Assembly: GCF_902833145.1 (NCBI RefSeq)
Contig: NZ_CADFEN010000002.1
Location: 310,001 to 374,000 of the forward strand
Source of the DNA: Burkholderia sp. BCC0506
GTDB taxonomy: Bacteria; Pseudomonadota; Gammaproteobacteria; Burkholderiales; Burkholderiaceae
DNA: 64,000 nucleotides
Direction: 5' to 3'
Shown: one piece after another, positions 43,158 to 52,682 of the stretch
Layout: each line of letters opens with the position of its first letter
How positions within the stretch are numbered: the first letter of the stretch is position 1
The notes under the pieces: generated by a model
Told to the model about the DNA's origin: nothing
Seen by the model: only the letters and a program-made list of their open reading frames with translations
Databases searched by the model: none
Position numbers and translations under genes: made by a program

Positions 43158-45287
43158 ATGAAACTCAACAAGAGCGCGTGCCATGCGCTTCTGATCGCCA
43201 CGTCGCTGGCCGGCGTGCGTACTTCGTTTGCGCAGGCGAGCGACGCCGCGCCGACCCTGCCCGCGATTTCCGTCAATGCGGCCGCCGAGCATGCGTCGTA
43301 CGACGGCGGCCATTCGCGCGCGGCGACCAAGACCGACATGTCGCTGATGGACGTGCCGCAGACCGTGAACGTCGTGCCGCACGCGGTGATCGAGGATCAG
43401 AACGCGACGTCGCTGCAGGACGCGTTGCGCAACGTGCCGGGCGTCGGCTTCTCGGTCGGCGACGGCCAGCGCGACCAGATCACGATCCGCGGCTTCAACA
43501 GCATCACCGACCAGTACGTCGACGGCATTCGCGACGATGCGCTGTACTACCGCGACCTGTCGAACGTCGATCGCGTCGAAGTGCTGAAGGGGCCGGCAGC
43601 CGTGCTGTACGGGCGCGGCTCGGCGGGCGGCATCGTGAACCGCGTGCTGAAGCGGCCGCAGGCGAACCCGGTGAACGACGTGGGCGTGACGCTCGGCACG
43701 CGCGGCGAGCGGCGCGGCGAATTCGACCTGGGCTGGAACGCGAACGACGCGGCGCGCTTTCGGATGACCGGCGCGGCCGAAAATTCGAACAGCTTCCGCG
43801 ACCAGTTCCAGCTCAACCGGCAGGCGATCGCGCCGTCCGCGCAGTTCAAGCTCGACCGCGACACCGTGCTGAACGTGGAATTCGACTACCTGCACGATCG
43901 CCGCACGTCCGACCAGGGGCTGCCCGCGTATCGCGGCCGGCCGGTCGACGTGCCGATCAACACGTACTACGGGTCGGCCGACGGGGTGAACAGTTCGTAC
44001 AACGACGTCTCGGCGAAAAGCGCGACGGTGTCGCTCGATCACCGCTTCGACGATTCGCTGTCGTTCCACGGCGCGATCCGCGCGTACGACTTCTCGCTCG
44101 AGCGGAAGAACTACGTGACGTACGAGCCGATCAAGACCGCCGCGCACCCGGTCGTCACGCTCGACCAGTCGACGCGCCAGCGCACCGATCACGGCATCGA
44201 CGGGCTGTTCGAGCTCACGCAGAAGACGTCGCTGTTCGGCATGCGCCACGAGCTGCTGTACGGGCTCGAGCTGTCGCAGCAGCAGAAGTTCGACACCGTC
44301 TACAGCGTGTCGAAGGTCGCGACCTACGATCTCTTCAATCCGCAGCCGGTCGTCCTGCCCGGCGTGCCGGCCGGCACGCGTGCGAAGACGAACGCGTCGA
44401 CCGTCGTCGGGCTCGCGGGCGTGTACGCGCAGGACCTGATCTCGCTGACCGAACACTGGAAGGTGCTCGCCGGCCTGCGCTTCGACTACCTGAACCAGAT
44501 CCGCCACGACTACACGTCGTCGAACGTCAACCTCGACCGCACCGATCATGCGTGGAGCCCGCGCGTCGGCCTGATCTACGAACCGCTCGACTGGCTCACG
44601 CTGTACGGATCGTTCAGCCAGTCGTTCTCGCCGCTGGCCGACACGCTGATCAGCTCCGGCGCGTTCGCGAACGGCGCCGCGCTCGCGCCGCAGAAGACCA
44701 CCGCGTATGAAGTGGGCTCGCGCTTCGATCTCGGCGGCAAGGCGACGGCCAGCGTCGCGCTGTTCGACATGCGCCAGACCAACCAGCAGATCGGCGACCC
44801 GGCGAATCCCGGCTATGCGCTGCCGATCGGCACGCAGCACGTGCGCGGGATGGAGCTCGGCTTCACGGGCGAGATCGCGCCGAAGTGGTCGGTGTATGCA
44901 GGTTACGCGTACCTGAACGGCACGGTCGACGGTTCCGCGCAATCGACGGCGGCCGGCCTCTCGGTGTCGAGCAACACGCCGGGGCTGATGCCGCGCCACA
45001 GCGCGAGCCTGTGGCTCAAGCGCGAGCTGCCGTACGGCTTCTATGCGGCGGCCGGCATGCAGTTCCAGTCGGCGCGCTATACGTCGGCGAGCGATCTCGT
45101 CACGCTGCCGTCGTTTACGGTGTTCAACCTGGGCGCCGGTTATCGCAGCAAGAAGGTCGACGTGACGCTCACGCTCGACAACCTGTTCAATCGCCGGTAC
45201 TTCATCGCCGCGCACGGCAACGCGGACCTGTACAACATGCCCGGCGATCCGCGCACGCTGACCGCCACGGTGAAGTGGCACATGTAA
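43158..45287 (+). CDS. TonB-dependent siderophore receptor
   Basis: 709 residues from the ATG at 43158. Signal peptide of about 26 residues (ends near RTSFAQA). TonB-box-like LPAISVNA, plug motifs DVPQTVNVVP, ITIRGFNS, VDGIRDDALYYRDL and VEVLKGPAAVLYGRGSAGG, then a beta barrel ending VKWHM. The YYRDLSNVDRVEVLKGP pattern is typical of the catecholate/Fiu-type branch, so a catechol siderophore is a reasonable guess. The Fur-like site and a leader terminator lie upstream. Confidence 0.93.
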   Translation: MKLNKSACHALLIATSLAGVRTSFAQASDAAPTLPAISVNAAAEHASYDGGHSRAATKTDMSLMDVPQTVNVVPHAVIEDQNATSLQDALRNVPGVGFSVGDGQRDQITIRGFNSITDQYVDGIRDDALYYRDLSNVDRVEVLKGPAAVLYGRGSAGGIVNRVLKRPQANPVNDVGVTLGTRGERRGEFDLGWNANDAARFRMTGAAENSNSFRDQFQLNRQAIAPSAQFKLDRDTVLNVEFDYLHDRRTSDQGLPAYRGRPVDVPINTYYGSADGVNSSYNDVSAKSATVSLDHRFDDSLSFHGAIRAYDFSLERKNYVTYEPIKTAAHPVVTLDQSTRQRTDHGIDGLFELTQKTSLFGMRHELLYGLELSQQQKFDTVYSVSKVATYDLFNPQPVVLPGVPAGTRAKTNASTVVGLAGVYAQDLISLTEHWKVLAGLRFDYLNQIRHDYTSSNVNLDRTDHAWSPRVGLIYEPLDWLTLYGSFSQSFSPLADTLISSGAFANGAALAPQKTTAYEVGSRFDLGGKATASVALFDMRQTNQQIGDPANPGYALPIGTQHVRGMELGFTGEIAPKWSVYAGYAYLNGTVDGSAQSTAAGLSVSSNTPGLMPRHSASLWLKRELPYGFYAAAGMQFQSARYTSASDLVTLPSFTVFNLGAGYRSKKVDVTLTLDNLFNRRYFIAAHGNADLYNMPGDPRTLTATVKWHM

Positions 45288-45384
45288 CGCACGCGGTGCG
45301 CGGACGTGCGATTCGAAGAGGACGACGTGCCGGCGCGGCACGCATGCGGCGCCACCGCGCGCTGATGCCGGCGCGACGGCGCCG

Positions 45385-46332
45385 TTACTCGACGTCCTCG
45401 TCATCCTCCTCGTCGGCGTCGTGCGCGTCGCGCTGCGGCGCCGCATACGCGCTCGCCTGTTCGAGCAGCCAGCTGCGGAACGATTCCAGCGGTTTGCTGT
45501 GGCTGAACTCGGTCGGATACACGAGGTAGTACGCCGAATCGCCGACGGTTGCCGCATCGCACGGCACGACGAGGCCGAGCTGCTGCAACTGTTCCTCGAC
45601 GAAGAACTTCGGCACGAGCGCGACGCCGAGCCCGGCCGCGGCTGCGCTGATCAGCATCGTATGCAGCTCGTAGCGCACGCCCTGCATCGTGCGGATGTCC
45701 TCGACGCCGTGCGTCTCGAACCACTGCGCCCACGCGCCGGGGCGCGTCGTCGAGTGCAGCAGCGGATACGCGAGCAGATCCTCGACGCGCTCGACCGGTC
45801 CGTTCAGCAGCGCGGGCGAGCAGATCGGCACGACTTCCTCGCCGAACAGGTAGTCGGACGACGTGCCGGGCCAGGTCGGCTTGCCGTAGTGGATCGCGGC
45901 TTCGAAGTGCGTGTCCTCGAACGAGAACAGGTCGGTGCGGCTGCCCATGTTCACGCGCACGTCGGGCGTGCGGTCGTAGAAACTCTTGATGCGCGGGATC
46001 AGCCAGTGCGACGCGAAGGTCGGCAGCACCGCGAGTTCCAGGTAACCGCCGCCGCTGCCGTGCGCGATGATCGACAGCGTGTCGCGGTCGAGCGCCTCCA
46101 GCGCGCGCCGCACCTGCGTGCCGTACAGCTTGCCGGCGCGCGTCAGCACGACGCGCTGCTTCACGCGCGCGAACAGCCTCACGCCGAGGCTCGCCTCGAG
46201 CGTCGCGATCTGCCGCGACACGGCACTTTCGGTCAGGAACAATTCCTTGGCCGCGTGCGTGAAGCTCTCGTGGCGGGCGGCGGCTTCGAAAGCCACGAGC
46301 GCGCCCATGTTGGGGATCTTGAATTTGCGCAT
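45385..46332 (-). CDS. LysR family regulator, GcvA-like, with acidic tail
   Basis: 315 residues. The helix-turn-helix is in residues 8-65 (MGALVAFEAAARHESFTHAAKEL and SAVSRQIATLEASLGVRLF regions), and the substrate domain follows. The final residues DADEEDDEDVE are an unusual acidic extension. Divergent from the DUF1338 gene, and so its likely regulator. Confidence 0.9.
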   Translation of the reverse strand: MRKFKIPNMGALVAFEAAARHESFTHAAKELFLTESAVSRQIATLEASLGVRLFARVKQRVVLTRAGKLYGTQVRRALEALDRDTLSIIAHGSGGGYLELAVLPTFASHWLIPRIKSFYDRTPDVRVNMGSRTDLFSFEDTHFEAAIHYGKPTWPGTSSDYLFGEEVVPICSPALLNGPVERVEDLLAYPLLHSTTRPGAWAQWFETHGVEDIRTMQGVRYELHTMLISAAAAGLGVALVPKFFVEEQLQQLGLVVPCDAATVGDSAYYLVYPTEFSHSKPLESFRSWLLEQASAYAAPQRDAHDADEEDDEDVE

Positions 46333-46557
46333 GATGCTCGACTTGTCTGACGAAAGGGCCCGCGCGGCGCCGGGGCGAAGCGCCGGCGAAGGACGGCTAG
46401 TAGTTCCAAAAACTCATCACATATCAATTTAATCTCGCTTTACGCCCCGCTGCAACCCTTTGAATAATGCTTGCCATGCAAGGTCGGGCGCCCGCCGGGC
46501 GGCCGGCCGACGAGTGGCCGGCACGCTTGCCGGCAGGTCCCCGACACGAGAATCCTG

Positions 46558-47586
46558 ATGCGCAATCCGAATATCGACAGCCTGCTGACGAAGCTGCTGG
46601 GACAGGCGAAGACCGACGCCCTGTTCTCGACCCTGAACATGCCGGCCATCCTCGAAGAATGGGAAGACGGCGTCGTGACGCGTGCGGAAATCGCGCAGGC
46701 GATGAACATGGCGTTGTTCGAAGGGCTGCTCGAGCGTTCGGCGAACGGTCGCGCGTACACGACCGAGGCGATCGAACGCGGCGGCTCGGTCTATTTCGAC
46801 CACGGCGCGCTGCGCACGGTGCGCTGGCCGCACACGGGCGCGTTGCCGCCGGGCGAGGCCGCATTCACGCGCATCCTGCGTCCGCTCGGCTTCCGCCTGA
46901 ACGGCCGTTACCCGCTCGACAAGCTCGGCATGACCGGCCGCGCGTATGCGCATGAAGACGCGCCGGACGAAATCGCGCAGTTCTTCGTCAGCGAACTGCA
47001 TCCGGAACGCTTCTCGAAGGAATTCCAGCAGGCCGTGACGAACGTCGTCAGCTCGTCGCGCGACCCGCTGTCGCCGGCGGCCGTCGCGCTGCTGTGGGAA
47101 GTCGAGCGCGAAGGCTGGCTGCCGCTGGAAACCGCGCATGCGCTGCTGCCGGAAATCGTCGGCGCGTTCGCGCGTCAGCACGACGTGCCGAACGAACTCG
47201 ACTACGAGACGCTGCTGATGGAATCGGCGGAAATGGCGTGGATCGCGACCGAGGGCAACGCGTTCAACCACGCGACCGACCGCGTCGCCGACGTGTTCAA
47301 GCTGTCCGACGACGAGAAGGCGAAGGGCCGGCCGATGAAGCCGGAAGTCGAACGCTCGCGCTCGGGCCGCGTGTTTCAGACGGCCTACCGCGCGGATACC
47401 GTCGAGCGCGAGTTCCGCACCCGCGACGGCGGCACGGTGAAGCGCAACGTGCCCGGTTCGTTCTACGAGTTCATCACGCGCAAGCGCACGTTCGACCAGG
47501 CGTCGCGTCGCTGGGTGACCGACCTGCGCTTCGATGCGGGCAACGCGCAGGGCATCTTCAAGATGACGGCGAACGCGGCGAAGTAA
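46558..47586 (+). CDS. DUF1338 family, 2-oxoadipate dioxygenase/decarboxylase-like
   Basis: 342 residues from the ATG at 46558; 29 earlier codons in frame are low-complexity and poorly supported. The family includes HglS, a non-haem iron enzyme that converts 2-oxoadipate to 2-hydroxyglutarate in D-lysine breakdown. FNHATDRV (about 225-232) provides a likely metal His, and further His/Glu residues lie around YFDHGALRTVRW and EFITRKR. Divergent LysR control is probable. Confidence 0.85.
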   Translation: MRNPNIDSLLTKLLGQAKTDALFSTLNMPAILEEWEDGVVTRAEIAQAMNMALFEGLLERSANGRAYTTEAIERGGSVYFDHGALRTVRWPHTGALPPGEAAFTRILRPLGFRLNGRYPLDKLGMTGRAYAHEDAPDEIAQFFVSELHPERFSKEFQQAVTNVVSSSRDPLSPAAVALLWEVEREGWLPLETAHALLPEIVGAFARQHDVPNELDYETLLMESAEMAWIATEGNAFNHATDRVADVFKLSDDEKAKGRPMKPEVERSRSGRVFQTAYRADTVEREFRTRDGGTVKRNVPGSFYEFITRKRTFDQASRRWVTDLRFDAGNAQGIFKMTANAAK

Positions 47587-47617
47587 GCGCGGCGCGTCAC
47601 ACGCTGTCTACAAAAGG

Positions 47618-47655
47618 AAACGGGCCGGCGGCTGATTTCAGCCGTCGGCCCGTTT
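47618..47655. terminator. Strong terminator after the DUF1338 gene
   Basis: AAACGGGCCGGCGGCTGA and TCAGCCGTCGGCCCGTTT form an 18-bp stem with one mismatch and a 2-base loop. It separates the DUF1338 gene from the convergent stress cluster. Confidence 0.8.
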
Positions 47656-47678
47656 GCGTCGACGGGGCGTCGCGTGCG

Positions 47679-47762
47679 TCAGAAGAGGTGCGTGACCAGA
47701 AAAAACAGCACCAGCAGCCCGATCGGCACGCCGAGCAACCATGCGATCAGATATTTGCCCAT
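47679..47762 (-). CDS. 27-residue single-helix membrane peptide
   Basis: ATG at 47762 with GAGGAGG 7-8 bases upstream. The peptide starts MGKYLIAWLLGVPIG, is hydrophobic to its end and stops after VTHLF; it would span the membrane once. It lies 63 bp downstream of a CsbD gene on the same strand, in a stress-type cluster. Small peptides of this kind are often missed. Function unknown. Confidence 0.7.
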   Translation of the reverse strand: MGKYLIAWLLGVPIGLLVLFFLVTHLF

Positions 47763-47825
47763 GTCGTTGTCCTCCTCGTGGCCGCGACGCGGCGCGCGTC
47801 GCGGCGGGGTGAGACGACTGGCGCG

Positions 47826-48023
47826 TTACAGCTCGCGGTCGAATTCGTTCAACTGCTTCTCGGCTTCGTCGCGGGCGATGCCGTAACGCTCCTGGATCTT
47901 GCCGGCGAGGTAATCGCGATTGCCTTCCGCCACCGCGAGATCGTCGTCGGTCAGCTTGCCCCACTTGGCCTTCAGCTTGCCGGTGAGCTGCTTCCACTGG
48001 CCCTTGATCTTGTCTTCGTTCAT
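47826..48023 (-). CDS. CsbD family stress protein
   Basis: 65 residues, MNEDKIKGQWKQLTGKLKAKWG at the start, with the family's charged helical repeat and KIQERYGI. Good AGGAG site upstream. CsbD proteins accumulate under general stress; mechanism unknown. Probably one transcription unit with the BON-domain gene 53 bp upstream and the 27-residue peptide downstream. Confidence 0.92.
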   Translation of the reverse strand: MNEDKIKGQWKQLTGKLKAKWGKLTDDDLAVAEGNRDYLAGKIQERYGIARDEAEKQLNEFDREL

Positions 48024-48076
48024 GGTGTGCTCCTTTCGTAGGGGGAGAAAAGTGCGGCGCTCGGCCGCGGGGTAGC

Positions 48077-48427
48077 TCAGGCCTTCGCCTTCAGGCCGGA
48101 TGCGTCGACGTGCTTCACGCCCTTGATCGCGCGTGTCACGGCAATGGCCTTCTTCACGGCGGTCTTCGTCGGCAGCACGCCCGTGAGCGTGACGACGCCG
48201 TCGACCGTCTTCACGCTGATGTCGGTGCTCTTCACGCCGTCCGTGGTCGCGAGCTCACCCTTCACCTTGGTCGTGATCCACGTGTCGGTGACCGGCTGGT
48301 TCGATTCGGACGCCATGCCGCTGTCGGTCGACGAAGCCTGGGCGTGCGCGTTCGTGAGCGGCGCGGCGGACAGCAGAAAGGCCGCGCTGACGGCGAGCAG
48401 TGTCGAAAGGTGCGAGGTCTTGTTCAT
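48077..48427 (-). CDS. Periplasmic BON-domain protein (OsmY-like)
   Basis: 116 residues with a signal peptide (MNKTSHLSTLLAVSAAFLL, cleavage near AHAQA). One BON domain follows: DTWITTKVKGELATTDGVKSTDI and VDGVVTLTGVLPTK, ending with ALKAKA-like residues. Such proteins bind membranes and help in envelope or osmotic stress. GGAGAACATC-type site upstream. Cluster with CsbD. Confidence 0.92.
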   Translation of the reverse strand: MNKTSHLSTLLAVSAAFLLSAAPLTNAHAQASSTDSGMASESNQPVTDTWITTKVKGELATTDGVKSTDISVKTVDGVVTLTGVLPTKTAVKKAIAVTRAIKGVKHVDASGLKAKA

Positions 48428-48516
48428 TGATGTTCTCCTTCGATTGGCGGGTTGAATGAGTCAGTCGAGGCGCACGGAGCGTGCCTGCGCCGGCGAGCAG
48501 GGCGCGTGCCGGCGCG

Positions 48517-48681
48517 TTACCGGGCGATCGGCGTGTCGTAGCCCGGCTCGCGCGGCGGCATGTCCGGGCGCGGCACGTCCGGCGGCAGCGGCACCGGCGG
48601 GTCGGTGCCGGGCGCCGGTTCGGGCGGATTGTCCGGGGCCGGTTCGGGCCGCGTCGGATCGGGTGTCTGGTGCAATTTCAT
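48517..48681 (-). CDS. Proline-rich 54-residue protein
   Basis: ATG at 48681 with AGGGAGGA 8 bases upstream. Begins MKLHQTPDPTRPEPAPD and consists mostly of Pro, Asp, Glu and Gly, so it is likely disordered. On the same strand as the BON/CsbD genes, 89 bp ahead of the BON gene. Function unknown. Confidence 0.6.
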   Translation of the reverse strand: MKLHQTPDPTRPEPAPDNPPEPAPGTDPPVPLPPDVPRPDMPPREPGYDTPIAR

Positions 48682-49081
48682 CCGTGTGTCCTCCCTCTGC
48701 GGTATGAAAGGGCGGCGCATGAGCGCCGATGCAGTACCAGCGTACCGACGCGAACGCGAGCGGACATCGCGCAAATTCACCGGGCCGGCTAGTGCGTTTG
48801 CACTGGGGGACGGAACAGGCGGGCGAGAACGGTACATGCATCACGACCCGGGCAATGCGTGGCGACGGGCGCGCAGGCCGCGCCGCACCGTTCGGCGGGG
48901 CACCGCACGATCGCGGGCGGCGTGCGAATGTACTATTCGAGATAGTGCATCTGCGCGTGTCGCGCGGTCGCGCGGCACGCGATCATCGCCGCACGCGCCG
49001 GCTCGCGCGTGCCGTTGCAGCGCGTGCCCGGCCGGCGCGCGCGTGTCGACCGCTCACGTAGACGACAGGAACCACGATTCG
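48682..49081. other. Divergent spacer before the PAS-LuxR gene
   Basis: 400 bases with no supported gene. It should hold promoters for both the stress cluster and the PAS-LuxR gene. ACTATTCGAGATAGT near 48932-48946 is a perfect palindrome around a central G and could be an operator. Confidence 0.4.
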
Positions 49082-50614
49082 ATGAACGAACCAGTAGACG
49101 AACAGGTGCTCAAGTCGCATACCGACCGGCGCCAACTGCATCAGATCATCGCGGGGCTCACCGAGGGGGTGATCCTGATCGAACCCGACCAGCGCATCGT
49201 CTGGGCGAACGAGGCCGCGCTCGCGATGCACGGCGTGACCGAGCTGAAGGCGCTCGGTGCCGACGTCACCGAATACCGCGAGCGATTCCGGCTGCGCTAC
49301 CGGAACAACCATCCGGTGCGCGACGGTCACTATCCGATGGATCGCGTGATTGCCGGCGAAGAGTTCAGCGACGTGACGGTCGAAGTCGAATCGGCCGCCG
49401 ACGAATCGGTGAGCTGGGTGCACCGTATCCGCAGCCTCGTGCTGACGAACGCGGCCGGCGAGCCCGATTGCCTCGCGCTCGTGCTGCACGACGCGACCGA
49501 ATGGGCGAGCGCCGAGGAGCGCTTCGAGCGCACCTTCAACGCGAATCCGGCCCCGGCCGTGATCTGCCGGCTCGACGACTTGCGTTACGTGAAGGTCAAC
49601 CAGGGCTTTCTCGACATGACGGGGCACGCGCGCGACGACGTGCTCGGCCGCTCGGTGTACGAGATCGACGTGCTCGAACAGGCCGAGCGGCGCGAGCTCG
49701 CGATCGAGCGGCTCGGCGAAGGCGCGACGATTCCGCAGATGGAGGCCGTGCTCAAACATGCCGACGGCAGCACCAAGGCGGTGGTCGTCGCCGGGCAGCC
49801 GATCGACATGAACGGCGAGGCCTGCATGCTGTTCACGTTCATGGATCTCGAGCCGCGCAAGCAGGCCGAGCGCGCGCTGAAGCAAAGCGAGGAACGTTTC
49901 GCGACGGCCTTCCGGATGGCGCCGGTCGCGATGGCGATCGTCACGGCCGACCGTTTCGAGCTGCTCGACGTGAACGATGGGTTTGCCGCGATGACGGGCC
50001 ACGCGCAGGCCGACCTGCTCGGCAAATCCGCGGACGAGATCGGGCTGTGGGCCGAACGCGGCGCGTGGTCGCGCATCGAAGGCCGGCTCGCGGGCGACGG
50101 CCACGTGCGCAACGTGGACGTGCAGATCCGCACGCGCGACGGCGACGTACGCGATTGCGTCGTGTCGGCCGACCCGGTCGCGATTCACGGGCGCGACTGC
50201 CTGCTCGTCGCGCTGCTCGACATCAGCGACCGCAAGCGCACGGAGATGGAGCTCGTCTATGCGATCGAGACCGCGATGCAGGATGCGTCGTGGTTCAGCC
50301 GTACGCTGATCGAGAAGCTCGCGAACGTGCGGCGCGCGAATGCGCCGGATGCGGGCGCGCAACTGTCCGATCTGACCGCGCGCGAACGCGACGTATTCGA
50401 CCTGCTGTGCCACGGACTTGCCGACAAGGAGATCGCGGGCCGCCTCGGGCTCGCGCCGAACACCGTGCGCAATCACGTCGCGACGATCTACGCGAAGCTC
50501 GACGTGCACAGCCGTGGCGAGGCGATCGTCTGGGCGCGCGAACGCGGGATCGTCGGCGCGGCCGAGGGGAACGGCGCGCGCGGCGACAAGGGCGCCGCGA
50601 AGGGCAAGGACTGA
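49082..50614 (+). CDS. PAS-domain LuxR-type transcriptional regulator
   Basis: 510 residues from the ATG at 49082. Three PAS domains in order at about 20-130, 150-265 and 280-390 (for example GLTEGVILIEPDQRIVWANEA and AMAIVTADRFELLDVNDGF), then a LuxR/GerE helix-turn-helix at about 425-485 (LTARERDVFDLLCHGLADKE, NTVRNHVATIYAKL). No kinase or receiver domain, so the signal acts directly. Genes for CsbD and envelope stress on both sides suggest it governs a stress response. Confidence 0.9.
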   Translation: MNEPVDEQVLKSHTDRRQLHQIIAGLTEGVILIEPDQRIVWANEAALAMHGVTELKALGADVTEYRERFRLRYRNNHPVRDGHYPMDRVIAGEEFSDVTVEVESAADESVSWVHRIRSLVLTNAAGEPDCLALVLHDATEWASAEERFERTFNANPAPAVICRLDDLRYVKVNQGFLDMTGHARDDVLGRSVYEIDVLEQAERRELAIERLGEGATIPQMEAVLKHADGSTKAVVVAGQPIDMNGEACMLFTFMDLEPRKQAERALKQSEERFATAFRMAPVAMAIVTADRFELLDVNDGFAAMTGHAQADLLGKSADEIGLWAERGAWSRIEGRLAGDGHVRNVDVQIRTRDGDVRDCVVSADPVAIHGRDCLLVALLDISDRKRTEMELVYAIETAMQDASWFSRTLIEKLANVRRANAPDAGAQLSDLTARERDVFDLLCHGLADKEIAGRLGLAPNTVRNHVATIYAKLDVHSRGEAIVWARERGIVGAAEGNGARGDKGAAKGKD

Positions 50615-50754
50615 CGGCGTCGGTACGAATGCACCAGGCGCACTGGTGCATCCGCATCTGCCGCGCGCGGCGCCCGCTTGCGATCCTGTCCGCTCGGCGA
50701 TGCCGCGCAGGCCGCTGCACTGCCGGCTTTCCTCAACCATCGCAGGAGAAGACC

Positions 50755-50946
50755 ATGGACAGGAATCGCATCGAAGGCAGGCTCAAGCAGGTCAGGGGTT
50801 CGGTCAAGGAAGCACTCGGCAAGGTGACGGGCGACCGCGAGACCGAAGCGGAAGGCCTCGCCGAACAGCAGGCCGGCAAGCGCCAGGAAAAGGCCGGCGA
50901 GGCCGCCGACGCGGTGCGCGACCATACGGACACCGATCGGCATTGA
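50755..50946 (+). CDS. CsbD family stress protein
   Basis: 63 residues, MDRNRIEGRLKQVRGSVKEALG at the start with CAGGAGA upstream; the Glu/Lys/Ala-rich helical pattern is typical. Lies 140 bp after the PAS-LuxR gene on the same strand. The second CsbD gene in this region. Confidence 0.92.
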   Translation: MDRNRIEGRLKQVRGSVKEALGKVTGDRETEAEGLAEQQAGKRQEKAGEAADAVRDHTDTDRH

Positions 50947-51369
50947 TCGATGACGCGGCGCCCGCCGCAGGCGCCGCGCAGGCCGGCCGCGCCGGCGTCG
51001 CGACGATGATGCGTTGCCGGCATGACCACGGCCGGCCTTTACCCGACGGCGTGGCCGTCGTTCCCGCCGGAAGGCCTCCCTTCGCGGCCCACCGTCGCAC
51101 GCGCCGCGGTCGACCCGCAGCACGGAACTTGATGACAAATCCTCACAACATAGTTCCGATATTTCGTTTGCTGCACGGGTATTGGCTACCCACAATCCAT
51201 TCACCTCTTTCGCGATGAAAGGTTCTTCGGAGACGGAACCGCGGTGATCGTCCGGCCGGATCGGTGCGTCGCACGCACCCCGGCACGGCAACGCATCGCC
51301 GGCGCGCGGGAGGTGGCCGGCGCGCGGCCATCGCGCGTTGCATCCCGATCCCCCACAAGAAGGACTGTC
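50947..51369. other. 423-base intergenic region
   Basis: No gene seen. AT-rich part near 51120-51210 probably holds the promoter of the binding-protein gene; no clear motif. Confidence 0.35.
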
Positions 51370-52521
51370 ATGACGTTCCGCATTCGTTCGCTTTCCGGCG
51401 TTGCATTGACTGCTGCGCTTCTCGCGTTCCAGACGGGCGCGGCCCATGCGCAGGAGACGATCGTGAAGGTCGGCGTGGCCGGCCCGCTGACGGGCGGCGG
51501 CGCCGCATACGGCAAGGACATCGAGAACGGCGTGCGCATGGCGGTCGATGAAGCGAATGCCGCGCGTACGACCGTCGGCGGCAAGCCGGTGAAATTCGTC
51601 GTCGCGTCGCAGGACGACCAGAGCGATCCGCGCACCGGCGTGCAGGCCGCGCAGCAGCTGGCCGACGCACAGGTCGCCGTCGTGATCGGCCACTTCAATT
51701 CGGGCACGACGCTGCCCGCGTCGAAGATCTACGCGAAGGCCGGCATTCCGATGATCACGCCGTCGGCTACCAATCCCGAGATCACGCGCGCGGGGCTCGA
51801 CACCGTGTATCGCGTGATCGCGACCGACACGCAGAACGCGGGCAACGCCGGTGCGTACGCGGCGAGCGTGACGAAGGCGAAGCGCATCGCGATCATCGAC
51901 GATCGCACCGCATTCGGCCAGGGCGAAGCCGACGAATTCGAGAAGGCCGTGAAGGCGAACGGCGGCACGATCGTCGCGCGCGAATTCACGAACGACAAGG
52001 CCGTCGACTTCAGCGCGCAGCTCACGAAGATCAAGAGCGCCAACGCCGACCTCGTGTTCTTCGGCGGTCTCGACGCGCAGGCCGCGATGCTCGTGAAGCG
52101 CATGCGCCAGCTCGGTATCCGCGCGCAGTTCCTCGCGGGCGGCGGCGTGATGAACGCGAACTTCATCAAGCTGGCCGGTAATGCCGCCGAAGGCGCATCG
52201 GTGTGGGAATACGGGCAGCCGCTCGCGCGTCTCGCGAAGGGCAAGCTGTTCGAAACGAAATTCAGGCAGAAGTACGGTGTCGACATGCTCGCCTACGCGC
52301 CGTTCGCATACGACGCGACGTGGATCGCGATCAACGCGATGCAGAAGGCGAACTCGACGAAGCCGGCCGATTTCAACGGCGCGCTGAAGGGCACGCGCTA
52401 CGACGGCATCACGGGCACGATCGCATTCACGAACACGGGCGACCTGAAGAACCCGAGCTCGACGCTGTATGAAGTGAAGAACGCCGCGTGGCAGCCCGTC
52501 ACGACGAAATCGGCGGACTGA
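51370..52521 (+). CDS. Branched-chain amino acid ABC transporter substrate-binding protein (LivK-like)
   Basis: 383 residues. Signal peptide ends near GAAHAQ. Two-lobed periplasmic fold: VKVGVAGPLTGGGAAYGKDIENG at the start, GHFNSGTTLPASKIY in the ligand cleft, TPSATNPEIT. The permease and ATPase genes of a Liv system are absent here, so it must work with components encoded elsewhere. It sits next to an FAD oxidoreductase gene, so the ligand may be an amino acid or amine. Confidence 0.92.
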   Translation: MTFRIRSLSGVALTAALLAFQTGAAHAQETIVKVGVAGPLTGGGAAYGKDIENGVRMAVDEANAARTTVGGKPVKFVVASQDDQSDPRTGVQAAQQLADAQVAVVIGHFNSGTTLPASKIYAKAGIPMITPSATNPEITRAGLDTVYRVIATDTQNAGNAGAYAASVTKAKRIAIIDDRTAFGQGEADEFEKAVKANGGTIVAREFTNDKAVDFSAQLTKIKSANADLVFFGGLDAQAAMLVKRMRQLGIRAQFLAGGGVMNANFIKLAGNAAEGASVWEYGQPLARLAKGKLFETKFRQKYGVDMLAYAPFAYDATWIAINAMQKANSTKPADFNGALKGTRYDGITGTIAFTNTGDLKNPSSTLYEVKNAAWQPVTTKSAD

Positions 52522-52682
52522 ACGCAACACAACGCAACATGCGCGCGGGCTTTCGCGGCGATGCCGGACGTGCTGAAATAGCCGAAGCGATCGCCGAGGA
52601 AATCCGCCCGCGCGCCGCCGCGCGAGCCGCGGCGCGAATCACCCGCAGGCCCTGAGCCTTTTACGTGCAACCGGAGTCAGTC

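Noticed and set aside
43035-45557. 840-codon minus-strand frame opposite the second TonB receptor
   Set aside because: Antisense shadow; the plus strand codes a clear TonB receptor with signal peptide and plug motifs.
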